Part shown: positions 48,401 through 58,702 of the stretch, one piece after another | How positions within the stretch are numbered: the first letter of the stretch is position 1 | Layout: the number at the start of each line of letters is the position of its first letter | Source: Sinotaia quadrata | Taxonomy: Eukaryota > Mollusca > Gastropoda > Architaenioglossa > Viviparidae | Reading direction: 5' to 3' | Assembly (NCBI GenBank): GCA_028829895.1 | Contig: CM054178.1 | Location: 91,607,058-91,671,057 of the forward strand | DNA length: 64,000 nucleotides | The notes under the pieces: model-generated | Seen by the model: only the letters and a program-made list of their open reading frames with translations | Told to the model about the DNA's origin: nothing | The model's database searches: none | Made by a program: the position numbers and the translations under genes

Positions 48401-51400
48401 CTACAGGAGGTGGCTTATAGGAGAATGATGTGTTAAGAACTGTGAGAAAATTCAAGTTTGATTTTGGATGAGAAAGAGAACTATGACTAATGGATTTTGG
48501 AACTGTACTCTGTACAATAAAACTTGACATACCAAACTAAACCTTGTGTGTATTAAGGGAGTTACAATGTACTTTATACAATAAACTTGACATACCGAAC
48601 TCCAATTCTTGTATATATTAGGTGTTACAGTGCAATTTGTACAATAAAACTTGACATACCCAAATCTAATCCTTGCAGTCGTTTTGCCAAGCCAGGAACA
48701 TCTGTCTCTTGAAAAGAACAACACAGACACGTTTTAGTACAATGACTTATATTTATAAAGGGTCAATAACAAATAGTAATTATCATAATTACTAATACAA
48801 TTATTATTATTTACTTTAATGACGCATCAGCCCCAAATGACAGATTAATAACAATCTTTACCCTTAAAATGTTATCATAAAAGTTTGTATTTACATATCC
48901 TAAGTACAATGATCAATTCAAGTAAAAACAAAGAAACAAACAACAAATATTTATAACTTAAGATACAAATGAGCTAGGAGCATTAAAACAGTTATGCTCA
49001 AGAATCCAAGAATGTGAATGATCCAAAGCATATTAGTTGGTTGGCTGCTTGATAGGATTTTTGGCAGAGGTTGGTATAAAAATGTCAGCAAGTTTATGCA
49101 TGTTAGTTTGCTCTGCTGAAACATAGCAGTATTATTCACATTTGTTTGTTCAAAGAATAAAATGATGCTAAACTTACCATCATCATCATCATCATCTAGC
49201 AACTGTTCCTCATGCTCTCGTGCTAGCATTTCTAGAATTTTCTGTCGATCTTCAGGTCTAAAAAAAATTTAGTAATGTACAATATCTTCAAGCTAAAGAA
49301 ATATTTAGCAATGTATAATGATCTTCAAGATGAAAAAAAAAAGATTAATTAATGTATAACAATCTTCTGGCATAACAAAAAATTTATCAATGATTAATGA
49401 TCCTTAGTTCTGAAAAAAGATTTATCAATGATTAATGATCCTTAGTTTTGAAAAAAGATTTAGCAATGATTAATGATTCTCAGTTCTGAAAAAAGATTTA
49501 GCAATGTATGATAAGCAGTTCTTGGAAAAAGTGTAGCAATGACAACAATCTTCAGATCTAAAAACACTTATAGCAATATATAATAGTCTTCAAGTCTAAA
49601 GACAAATTTAGCAATGTATATTATATATATATATATATATATGATATGATATGATATAACGATCTTCAGGATTAAACAAGATTTTTTTCATGTGCACGAA
49701 ATCTTTAAAATTTTCACAGTAGTTTAATTAGTAAACTGTACATTATAATAACCTTTTCAGTGCAGAATTTTAAAGACAGATGTTTTTAAAATATTTTTGT
49801 GAAGCTTTATTTCTTTACAAATAAGCAATATGTGCTTAATAAATAATTTTCAGGAAACTTTCTTTTTTTTTTTTTTTTATACAAATGAGCAATATCGAAT
49901 ATGCAAAAGCAAAATGAAATGATGGAACAAAAAAGTAAACAAAGTAATATTATGCAAGTTCAGTAAAATCGATGCCCCTTGAACATGAATACCATTTATT
50001 ATTTATCAGAATTAATTTGATGAATGTATATTATGTTCATAGTACTGAATGCAATTCAAAGAATTCAATTCCAAACAGACCAAAGTTCAATAATTAAAAA
50101 CAATTAAATAAATTAATAATTAATCATAAGAAAGACATTAAACAAAATGTGCCGAGATGATATATAATAAAGAAATAAATGTTAGTGCTGTGTGTTTTAT
50201 TTAGTTGAGAAAAACTCTAATACCTCATGCAATATTAGAATAATGTAGTTATAAACAGATAACTGTCTTACTTGGCTGATTGTTTTTTGAGTTCCTGTAC
50301 AACACAGTCACGGTAAAACTCCTCTGAGCACCCCTGGTGATTTTGGTGCTGATAGCATGTCAAAGAACAGTAAAGCATGTTGCAGCGGGGGCAAGTATAA
50401 CGAGATTCTTTGGTGACACATCTGTGAGGCAACAGATAAAGAAATATACTATTTGAGGCATTCCTCAATTTAAGAACTCAATTTGTTCTGATTAGATTAA
50501 AGCAAAAACAAAATGTCATGCATAAAATGAGGGCTAAATTCTCATTAATTTCCATAATAAGTTTCCAAGGTTAAGAAAATCAAATGTGATAATATTCAAG
50601 CTTACAGTTTAAGCTTAATGACATACTAAGTATAAAATAAATAATACTTTTGCTTAACTTTAGTAATTAGTGTGTATATACCCATTCAATTACTTATTTA
50701 CTATCTTTACTTACAGCACTGTATTCTTGCTAGACTATAAATTGTTTACTACAACTGATTCCAACAAGTGGACATGTTTTATAATTATACACCTACACTT
50801 TTATTAAATAGCTAAACAAGAAAGGCATCCATAGAAGATTATGAGAAGTGTTGCTGTACAAACATTACATAAATTTTATTTTTAAATAAAAATACATCCT
50901 AACTGTTTATAAAGGCACTTGCATCAATGTAATTTTCAAAGAAATAAAATTTATCAAGAAACTCTACATATGCATAAAATATTTTATTTATTTTTCTTTC
51001 TTTTCTGCTCAGATGGGAATGTAATAGCCAACTTTAACTTTCTGTATTCTGGATATCTTTTGCAAGAAACATTTTCCTTTTAAATACAGTCAGTATCTCT
51101 GCAATAAGGTTAGCACGTTGGTTTATTTTATTTTAACATTGCATCGAACGAACTGCAAAAAGGACAATGATCCCTTTACTTCCTTAGTGTTAATAAAATA
51201 ACTGTATCACATTTAGAGATAGGATGAAACAAAGTAAATATTTTAATATATAAATAATATTTTAAAAAATTACAATCACATTTTCATTTACCTAAAATCC
51301 AAAAACAATGAAATGCCTGAAAATCTTATGCTATTTACTTTCAAGGCTAATATTTAATCATAATGTAAATTTGTTACTGTTAGAAAACTAAATGTGTGTG

Positions 51401-53463
51401 ATAATACATAAGAACTGCAAGTAAGTATATTTCTCACATTCAAAGACAACAGGAAAAGAATGAAAATCAGCTTACATCACAAAAATAGCTACATCAGCAA
51501 AAATACTTCATGGCCAAAATTATAGCAAATGATATTACACTCATGACACATGACACATACATAGACCTCTGAATTTGCACTGCTTAATACCATTATATAC
51601 TTTGAATGTTTTGAATTACCTTTGTATATCTTAAAATAAATAATGTTGTAAATCTCAGTTACTTTTGTATATCTATTATCTTATAAACAAATATAATATA
51701 TGTTGTAAATCTTAGTTAAGGACTGTAAAAGTTTTGTACTATGCAAAACTTTGCATTATTTGTGCTATGATATCCCTTTTCCAATCACCTGCAAAATTGA
51801 CAAGAGACTCTATTTGTACACTTGGAAGAACAAATAGGAGAAATTAAGTTTATTATAAGAAAATCACCATTAAAACAAACTGCTTATATAAGTAAAATTA
51901 AACTCATTAAGAAATAAATCAGTATTAAAACAAACCACTTATGTAACAATTACTATAACTAGTATCAGTAAAAACTTATAAATTAGTATTTTTTATTCAA
52001 CTATTTCAACCTGTTTTTGGAAAGAAAAAAGAAAAGAAAACAAAAATTATCTTTGTTTCTAAAAAAAGAAACTGAAATTATTATTATTTTTTAAAATTAC
52101 AGAATAAAAATATACCAGAACACTAAAAATTTCTAAAAGTCACTATGCACTGTGTTTTCCTTACAGTTTTTTTAAAAAAAAGATTTTCATTCACCACAAA
52201 TATTTAAACCACAACAAAGCCTTGTTTATAAATCAGGGGTGCACACATTTTTTAGGCCAGAGGGCCACATTTCCAATTGATAGTGCGTGGAGGGACGCCA
52301 CATGGATGGCTCAGTAGAAAAAACAACACAAATAATGAAATAATTTGCTTTACATTCATAAATCATAATAATGGTAACATCCAAAAGTCCTCCCGGGGCC
52401 GTATAGAACCCTCTCTCGGGCCACATGCGGCACGCAGTTTGTGCACCCCTGATATAAATTGTAGTGAAATATTTTAAAATATAAATAATACCGAACTTGA
52501 TTCAATATTTGACTATAAGAGCTCTGCTATAAAGTTAAGTTGTTGTATTAATGAGAAAATGTGCTTATCATTATCAACCAACAGAAAATGAGTTGGTAAG
52601 GACCCATATACTGAAATATTATACTTATAGAACTGCAAAATTCATCTTAGAATTTGAGTATCTCACAATAAAAGATGTCCCAGCCTGTCTAGAAATGCAG
52701 ACTGTTATTGACTCACTTTCAATCATAGTTTGCTCCCCACCCCTATTATTCTCATTTTAATTTAATGGTTCTGGTTCTGCTCAACTTACCAAAATTTGTT
52801 AACAGAAGCATTAAGCTGGACATAATTTTCTTATAGTCATATTGTCAACTGCTATCAGTAACACACTAAGTGTACATTAAACAATCAAATATTGTATGGG
52901 ATATACTATAATAGTTAATTTTCTCTGAGCACGTGGTAATAGTTTTAATACTAATAGCACTGACAATAATTTCTAAAACAGTAACCATTTGGATGTTAAT
53001 TCAAAATAATTTTTTAAATGATATTTCCATTAGTTTTATTAATAATAATACTAATACAAGTAATGGCTATCTTCATACAGATGCTATGATATGACTATGA
53101 GATCTCAGGAACGTCCTGTATGAGTTTTTTATGACAGTACAAAAAAATGTAAAAAGCCTCTAAATTTCCTAATTATTCAGTGCAGCGGCACACAATCGCA
53201 GTAACAAGATAAGAGGGTAACAATATCTTTACCACAACAATTCACTAGGCCTATTGATTTGCAAACTCTCCACTTTTTATTTATTATTAATGTAAAATAC
53301 CTATTGCCAACAAAATTGAAGTAGCAAATCGGAATATATTAAAATTAAATGTACATTTATCTAAGCAAATTTTGAATAAAACTCACATGTTACACAAATC
53401 TTTCTTCTTGCTTGCAAAAAATATCTCTCCTTCTTCGCCAACAAGTTTAAAGGGCGCTGCCAT
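39351..53463 (-). CDS. ZNHIT2: ZNHIT2, HIT zinc-finger protein (at least 11 coding exons)
   Basis: Exons: 53463-53387, 50421-50272, 49257-49178, 48707-48660, 47703-47582, 47083-46985, 46596-46480, 43264-43194, 41439-41277, 40161-39991, 39469-39351. All have GT..AG ends and consistent phases, except that exon 46596-46480 ends in phase 0 while 43264-43194 needs one base from the exon before it, so one short exon is missing from this model. Without it the model gives about 405 residues; human ZNHIT2 has 403. The N-terminus holds the zf-HIT finger (CNIC, CPRC, YCSLTC, HQNHQGC). Later landmarks shared with the human protein are the LW/IW..L...E...F..L...G.L.....PWW block, the LINVLGAYVFVTRLFNG helix and the FRAKKK helix. 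ZNHIT2 links the R2TP/HSP90 co-chaperones to assembly of U5 snRNP and other large complexes. The human gene, as I recall, is intronless, so the intron load here is notable. Confidence 0.9.
39991..40161 (-). CDS. ZNHIT2: ZNHIT2 exon 10 or 11
   Basis: Acceptor TCCTCTGTAG|CA, donor GAATTAG|GTCAGA. It carries ELFRAKKKIIFFISWAK, equivalent to LYRARKKCQFLLAWTNE in the human protein. Confidence 0.85.
40535..40880. repeat. Tandem repeat, ~70 bp unit
   Basis: Five units with AATTTGAATTAGTAGTATTT and GGTTGGGATAGCTTG, in a ZNHIT2 intron. Confidence 0.92.
41277..41439 (-). CDS. ZNHIT2: ZNHIT2 exon 9 or 10
   Basis: Acceptor CTGCTTGTCCAG|GGC, donor AAGAAAG|GTCTGT. Fifty-four codons including LIGDVINLISG and LILSALSDLAVLL, matching the MHEVARILLGEG and TLAALGDLAQTL helices of human ZNHIT2. 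Confidence 0.83.
41745..41965. repeat. Tandem duplication, ~105 bp
   Basis: Two full units plus a partial one with AAGAATTTTTGCATGTTTAG and CCATTTGAAAGTCAGATGTA. Confidence 0.92.
42140..42470. repeat. Tandem repeat, ~60 bp unit
   Basis: Five to six diverged units with TTCTTTAGCAGTAATAAATC. Confidence 0.88.
42885..43115. repeat. Tandem duplication, ~115 bp
   Basis: Two copies with AGACATAAGGTCACAGTGAC and CCACTATTCCAGACAAAATC. Confidence 0.93.
43194..43264 (-). CDS. ZNHIT2: ZNHIT2 exon 8 or 9
   Basis: Acceptor GTATGTGCAG|TG, donor CAAAAG|GTGTGT. It codes LRENRTCSDVKDAIQLVL, aligning with the VFASAEEALQAAAHVLE helix of human ZNHIT2. It needs one base from the preceding exon. Confidence 0.75.
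44345..44520. repeat. Tandem repeat, ~55 bp unit
   Basis: Three units of CATTTCTTTTACTGTATACA. Confidence 0.9.
45331..45448. repeat. Tandem duplication, ~60 bp
   Basis: Two identical copies of TTAATGTGAGCCAAATATGA and GATTATTTATATTTGCCAAA. Confidence 0.93.
46480..46596 (-). CDS. ZNHIT2: ZNHIT2 exon 7
   Basis: Thirty-nine codons between TATTTTCAG|CAG and GCAGAG|GTATGT. It matches the human segment with LPNVLFAYAHTLALYHG. It ends in phase 0, which does not fit the next recognised exon. Confidence 0.82.
46985..47083 (-). CDS. ZNHIT2: ZNHIT2 exon 6
   Basis: Thirty-three codons in phase 0 between CTTCTCAG|TCA and TTGAAG|GTGATT. It codes an acidic linker ending in IPDISQLLK. Confidence 0.8.
47336..47504. 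mobile_element. Probable older hAT-type MITE
   Basis: It begins CAGGGTTTCTCTAAAGTGGG and ends AAGTTTAGAAAGGTTG, a weak inverted repeat of hAT character, with GGTTCC/GGGTTTCC boxes inside. The 8-bp flanks match at only five positions. It lies in a ZNHIT2 intron. Confidence 0.5.
47582..47703 (-). CDS. ZNHIT2: ZNHIT2 exon 5: tryptophan-rich block
   Basis: Acceptor CATAATTAG|ATAAAG, donor ACACAG|GTATTT. It holds IWHRLTQKEREEF and VDVWTPWW, aligning with LWERLAPGEKAAF and PPWRPWWW of human ZNHIT2. This is the most diagnostic exon after the finger. Confidence 0.88.
48485..48672. repeat. 63-64 bp tandem repeat carrying the ZNHIT2 exon 4 donor
   Basis: Three units. CTTGACATACC, which contains the minus-strand donor GTATGT, occurs at 48523-48533, 48586-48596 and 48650-48660; the last is the real one. 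Units also carry a worn copy of the exon end. Confidence 0.92.
48660..48707 (-). CDS. ZNHIT2: ZNHIT2 exon 4
   Basis: Acceptor TTCTTTTCAAG|AGACAG, donor TTGG|GTATGT. It codes TDVPGLAKRLQGLDL, the helix before the conserved tryptophan block. The donor side is tandemly copied twice downstream (48485-48672). Confidence 0.78.
49178..49257 (-). CDS. ZNHIT2: ZNHIT2 exon 3
   Basis: Acceptor TTTTTTTTAG|ACCTGAAG, donor GATG|GTAAGT. It codes a helix with Glu/Arg/Leu and a run of six Asp. The acceptor side merges into a ~38-bp tandem array (49245-49690) that repeats the acceptor itself. Confidence 0.8.
49245..49690. repeat. ~38 bp tandem repeat carrying the ZNHIT2 exon 3 acceptor
   Basis: About ten units with the order ATCTTCAG, CTAAAAA, ATTTAGCAATG. 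On the gene strand each reads a T-rich tract, TAG, then CTGAAGAT, as at the true exon start (49257). Best copies are at 49549-49565 and 49588-49600. A (TA)n run at 49620-49642 sits inside one unit. Confidence 0.88.
50272..50421 (-). CDS. ZNHIT2: ZNHIT2 exon 2: zf-HIT finger
   Basis: Acceptor GCCTCACAG|ATGTG, donor GCCAA|GTAAGA. It carries CPRC, YCSLTC and the H-x3-H-x2-C end of the finger, followed by FYRDCVVQEL, a close match to the FYRDQVLGEL of human ZNHIT2. Confidence 0.88.
52234..52451. mobile_element. hAT-type MITE, 218 bp
   Basis: The ends are CAGGGGTGCACA and TGTGCACCCCTG, inverted repeats that continue imperfectly, with GGCCACAT also inverted further in. It is flanked by TTATAAAT and ATATAAAT, an 8-bp target duplication with one mismatch, the length typical of hAT. 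No coding capacity. It lies in intron 1 of ZNHIT2. Confidence 0.88.
53387..53463 (-). CDS. ZNHIT2: ZNHIT2 exon 1
   Basis: ATG at 53463, 25 codons plus two bases, donor AACAT|GTGAGT. It ends in Leu-Cys-Asn, so the first zinc ligand pair CxxC is completed across the intron. Confidence 0.83.
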
Positions 53464-54401
53464 TTCCAAAAGGGGACGTAAATCTAATCGACACATCTCT
53501 CCTATGCGAAGCCACATAACAATTTACAGTAATTCTAAATTAGATATAAAATACTGAATAACTAATATTTGATCAGTTTGATATATTAAGTCACTGTATG
53601 GCTATTTTAATTAATATACTGGTCGACTTAAAATACGATATTTCAAATTCAATGAACTAAAAGAAAAAAAAGAAACGCTCTGCCCTCGGACCAAATTGTT
53701 TATCTTTACTATATTGTACTAAATTCATACTGTGTTAAAACAGTACAAAACAAACACCCTAAACACGCAGTCCTACATTTAAATTCATACCATTTAATTT
53801 TAACTGGTTACATAAGTTTCATTGACTAAGTAAGACTGTGGAACAATTTGTAGAAGTTCGTATAACTGTGGCTTTAGCCCTTTCTGTAGCTGCAGGCTAT
53901 ATTACTAAATTTGTGACATCTGTATTTAGTACACTTTACACTTTAAACATAAAACCCTTAATGCACACTGCACTGTAGCGAATTGATAATGATGCCGGCG
54001 ACAAACGGTTCAGTCATTAAAACTTTCAGATTTCAGATGATTTTTTAGTTCTACATGATGAACCTGTGTAGACAGTGAAAAATTAATCATGTCATCAACA
54101 GCGAAATGTTTTGCCTATTATTTCCAAATGAACTATTTTTAGTGTCAGTAGGGATCTTGCAATCTTGTTAGAAAACAAACAACACTACATTCTTTTATTA
54201 ACTTAAATTCAAGACATTTCCAAAGAAATCTATATGTAGAATAATAATAATGAGTCTTGTGCAAGAATGGGTGTGTGTGTGTGTTTGTTTGAGTGTGTAA
54301 TCATATGCAATGGGGAGAATGCTTTTTTTTAATTTCTGCATGGAGGCGGAGGTGGATTGCAATTTTGAAGTTATGTCACTGGAGCAAATAAAACATGATG
54401 A
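53464..54401. other. ZNHIT2 upstream flank
   Basis: It should contain the ZNHIT2 promoter and 5' UTR; a GCCGGCGAC-type CpG patch lies near 53990. I see no other gene. A short TG/TTTG run lies at 54271-54296. Confidence 0.4.
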
Positions 54402-55862
54402 GCACTAATATGTGACGTTAAAGCCACCCTAATTAATGTTATGATTATTAATTAATCATCCATAACTAATTACAAGTGATGGGAATCTTAATTTATGTTA
54501 TTAATAATTCTCTTCCAGAAGACACCACTCGTCTCTCTCACTTGGCGGAAATGTGGGAGCTGTAAACGTTTTCCCTCTTCCACAACATTAAAGACAAACA
54601 TTTACCATCACACAATATTTCTGAGGTGGAAAACTTCTTACCAAAGGAAAAGATAAACCCGTCTTTTAATCTATATTTAGCGAGCACCTATCAACCCACT
54701 TTCTTCTCCAACAAAATGTATCATTATGTGTAAGGTCAATAAATTTATTAAATTATATATGTATAATCAAATATACATATAACAAATACAATAAAAAGAT
54801 TACTTGACATCAATATTTCTATGAAATCATGTTTGAATAATTTCAATGTATATACAGTCTTATATCCTAACACATAGTGTCTGATGAGAACAGAAATGCA
54901 GCTATAGAGATTATAACAGTAATAGTTTGTACATAATCTTGTCTAGACATTGCTGCAAGTCTTTCTCATGCTTTTAACAAAGTGACAAGTTCATTGTCAG
55001 ATCTATGCATTTCTCTTGCATGTTGTATAACACTGATGGGCCGCTCTTCTCTCGAGGCTAATCTGGGTGCTCCACCTTATTAGTTCCCTCAAGCAGAACA
55101 GCAATGTAGCAATTTACAGTAACTTCCTTGCACCAGAAATTCCACAATGTAGTAGAGCATACTTTGTCACCATATATCAATAGAATGCAGTGTATCCTTA
55201 CACACTGAGGTAGACTTTCAAATCTACTATGATTGTAGTGGTTTGTAAATCAGTAAACTGGGAGATCTAATAAGACCAGAAAACGTATTGACTGATGTGT
55301 GAAACTGCCTGAAGGATTTTCTTTGGTGACAGATGCCTAGAGCTAAGTGGGTGTCTGATAAACTCTAAATCTCAGATTTGTGTTGTGATCCATTATGAAC
55401 TTTATAGACAGAATAGGTGATCCGGTAGACCATTCGTATTTCATGTGTTTAATTGGATATTCAAATTTTTAATATTAGTGATACACTACTTTTTTTGTTA
55501 AATATTAAAATCTTATCTTTGTTATCCTAATCCTGTAATTGGCTAATTATTAGAGAGAGACCATAGAAGGTTGGGCTGATCATATGAATGATTTTCTTGT
55601 GCATAATTAGTCAGATTAAGATAATATGCCTGACCTGTGCATCGTACAAGGATTCACCTGTCACTACACTGAGTGCTAAGGTGAGAGTAATTACTTTGTA
55701 GAGACTGAAGGGTGAATCAGGCAACCAGTCTGTCATCAGCATAGGTGAGGCACCAAAACTAATACTTTCTAAATCCTCATTTTGAGATGGTCTATAAATA
55801 AATCTGGTATATAATATAGGGATAGGCAAATTTACTCTGCCACAGAGTATATATAATTATTT
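54402..55862. repeat. Dispersed repeat family A, long copy 2
   Basis: Second long copy (see 4958-6240), between ZNHIT2 and MTERF4. Its last third, with CTGAAGGGTGAATCAGGCAA, also matches the fragment at 18895-19190. Confidence 0.8.
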
Positions 55863-57618
55863 CTGCTTAAATTAAAATTTATTTATGCATTGTAATAATG
55901 TACCTACCACTTGGTGATATACCTGTATGCACCATGTATCAAGTACCCAGACATGCAGCTGGTATACTTTTAAAATTTAAATTGCAAACAATTGCATTAT
56001 TGTGAAAACTTTATCATTGTAATTAATATTAGCGCAGTCTTTCAAGACATTGTAAACCAAATTCCTAATATCTTAAAAGAATTTCTATTTTAGTACATAT
56101 TAGTATCTGGTTTTGCAAGTTTAAAATTTTAATGACAATTGCAGATTGTAATAAATTATACTATATTTTACACATTCACAAATTATTATCTTCCTCACAA
56201 AAACACAAAAAGAACAAAAGACAACTCGCAAAATAATATCCTAGCTTGTATGTATAATTCACTGACAATTATAAGCAGCAAACAATAAAAATGTACTAAT
56301 GCTGCAAATAAGAATAACATTTTTATATAGGTAATGTTTAAGAGTTCTATGCACACATGCAATTATGAACAAGTAATCAGACTAAACAACAATAAGACAA
56401 AAATATAATTAATTATACATATCACTCTGTGGTAAGATATGATGAGATGTATATGATTACATGTAATGTGATGGTTGTGATGACAATTCTTTCAACATTT
56501 CCAGCATGGCTGATTTTTTGCTGCATTATTACAATGCATAAATGAATTTTATTTTAAGCAGAAATAATTATATGTACTCATTATTGTTATATAAATCTAT
56601 ACCAAATATTAAGACAGGTTTCCTTATGGGTATGTACCTGTAACATTATGGTGAGGCAACAGATTTTAAAAGAAGAAGCAAAATGTAGAGTTACATTTTA
56701 CTGGTAGAAACCCTGCAAGTCTGACAAACACTTTATCATATACACAAACACCACTTAGTGAATTAAAGTTCATCAATGTTCTGTCATAAATCTGCCTTGA
56801 AAAAAAAATCCCTATTAAAATGAGTTTAATGTAGGTTTTATTATCTTCGTTGAGACAGCATCATATAACTTAACATTGCCACTTAAACATGCTGCTGATT
56901 CTTTCATATATTCTTTCAGTTGTATAGCTACAAGTATTTGGTGGCTGAAAGTTTAACACAATAGAAAAAAGCATTTGGCTTAGTGTTTCTGATAACTTGC
57001 AAATTGCTCCATTTCCCTCCAACCTGAGAGTAGTGGACAGAGGCTGATGAAGGAATTTGCTGATTAAAACAACCATCACACACACATGCATGACACACAA
57101 AAAGCATGAACAAAATGTAAAAATAAATAATAATGATTAATTTTGTATTGGAACTGGACATATGGTATAGTTCAGAGGGAAAAAAAGAAAGAATATTATT
57201 TTATTATTATTAATAGTATATATAATTCCTATGAAGTACTTTCATTTCTAGTGATTCAAACCAAACATGAAGTTCTTGTGCATGTGTAATAATCATCAGA
57301 ATAACAAACAATAACAAATATGTGTGCCATATTTGTTGCTGGATACAAAGATCCACTGCTTACTCTGTCTATGAACCATGACATGCTTTCCCAACAGTAC
57401 CATTACTAAACAGAAAATTCAAAAACAGAACTAGCACAAACAATATAAGAACACCTTCAAATAATTAAGTTCACTAAATTCCTTGAATGTAATTTCCAGG
57501 CAGAAAACATATACAAGAGTTATTTTTCTGAAGACACAGATAATGCATTTAAATGAACATATTTTTATCCTGAGTTGCTTTATCAGACCATTTTAAAAAA
57601 AAGTTTGGTGGGAAGTTT
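55863..57618. other. Intergenic, AT-rich, no gene recognised
   Basis: Lies between family A copy 2 and the MTERF4 stop codon and probably includes the MTERF4 3' UTR. Open frames near 56.9-57.2 kb carry no known motif. Confidence 0.45.
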
Positions 57619-58702
57619 CTAATCCTCTTCATCAGAGTCTACAACATTTTCCTTGTCAAAGAGCTTGTAAAATGTTCTGTATTCATTAACCTGGAATTTT
57701 CCAAACTTCTGACAGAACTTTTCATCAGAGGAGTTAATAATTTCATCCAGATTTGCATTTGGACTTTTCTCACCATCCTTTACTTTGGACAGATCAAACA
57801 AGCCGGCTCGAACAAGGAAAGCATGTCTGGTCTTTATATGTTGCAGACTGTGTCGAAAGAGGTAGGCATGCACCATCTGTCTCTGTGTCACTTTCATTTC
57901 ATGAAAAACATAATCGAATTTAGCTTGAATTTCATTCCATTCATCAGTCAAAAGCTCAGGGGACTGAAGAGTAAGAGTAATTACATCCCCTGTCTTGAAC
58001 AGACTGCGCAATATTGAAATTCTCTGAGTGATTGCAGATTTACTAAGTAAAAGCACAGCTGGATTCTTGGCCAATATTTTTGTAATATCTTTCTCACTAA
58101 AACGGCTTGTTCTCAGTAAGTCAATCACCTCTTCAATCTGACCTGCAGAAAGATTTACTATAGTGTCAAAGGATAGAAGAATGGATAGAATTTGTGAATG
58201 ATGAAAACCATTACTCAAAAGCATTTGAACTCTCTCAATGAGTTTTTTTGAGATGTATTTAGGGTGACTAGATAGAGCCGTAGCAATGTCTGTGGGATGA
58301 AAACCACAGTTATGTAAGCTTAATATACACTGTCTCACTGCTGGCAGTGGCAATGATGTTGCCATGACATCAAGTTTACTGGCTTCCTTCACAATGGTGC
58401 TCACTAGAGAGTGAAGATTTTCTTCTGTGAGCACAACTGGGGAAGCATCAGCTTCATTCAGGTTTGAAGAGCCAATGCAAAAATGTCTGACACATTTTAC
58501 TGACAGGTTTTCCACATTTAGGCAATGCGATGCAAGAACTGCTTGTGATAAACTACTGACGTATAGATGCCTACTGTTGTTTGGCTGGCAGGGGTTCTCC
58601 CATCTTGAAAAGTGCAGCAGATGAGATGATTTTGGCAATGATGAGAAAATTGCAAATGAAACACTTGTGTTTTTATCATTTTGATATATCTGTGACCAGC
58701 AT
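57619..58702 (-). CDS. MTERF4: MTERF4 main exon: mTERF repeats and acidic tail
   Basis: Acceptor TTTTTCCCCAG|A completes an Arg codon with exon 1; 360 further codons, stop TAG at 57621-57619. It contains the whole mTERF superhelix. Confidence 0.88.

Noticed and set aside
48452..48730. 92-codon frame with internal peptide repeats
   Set aside because: Only 48707-48660 is coding (ZNHIT2 exon 4, in this or a related frame); the rest is the donor-derived tandem repeat.
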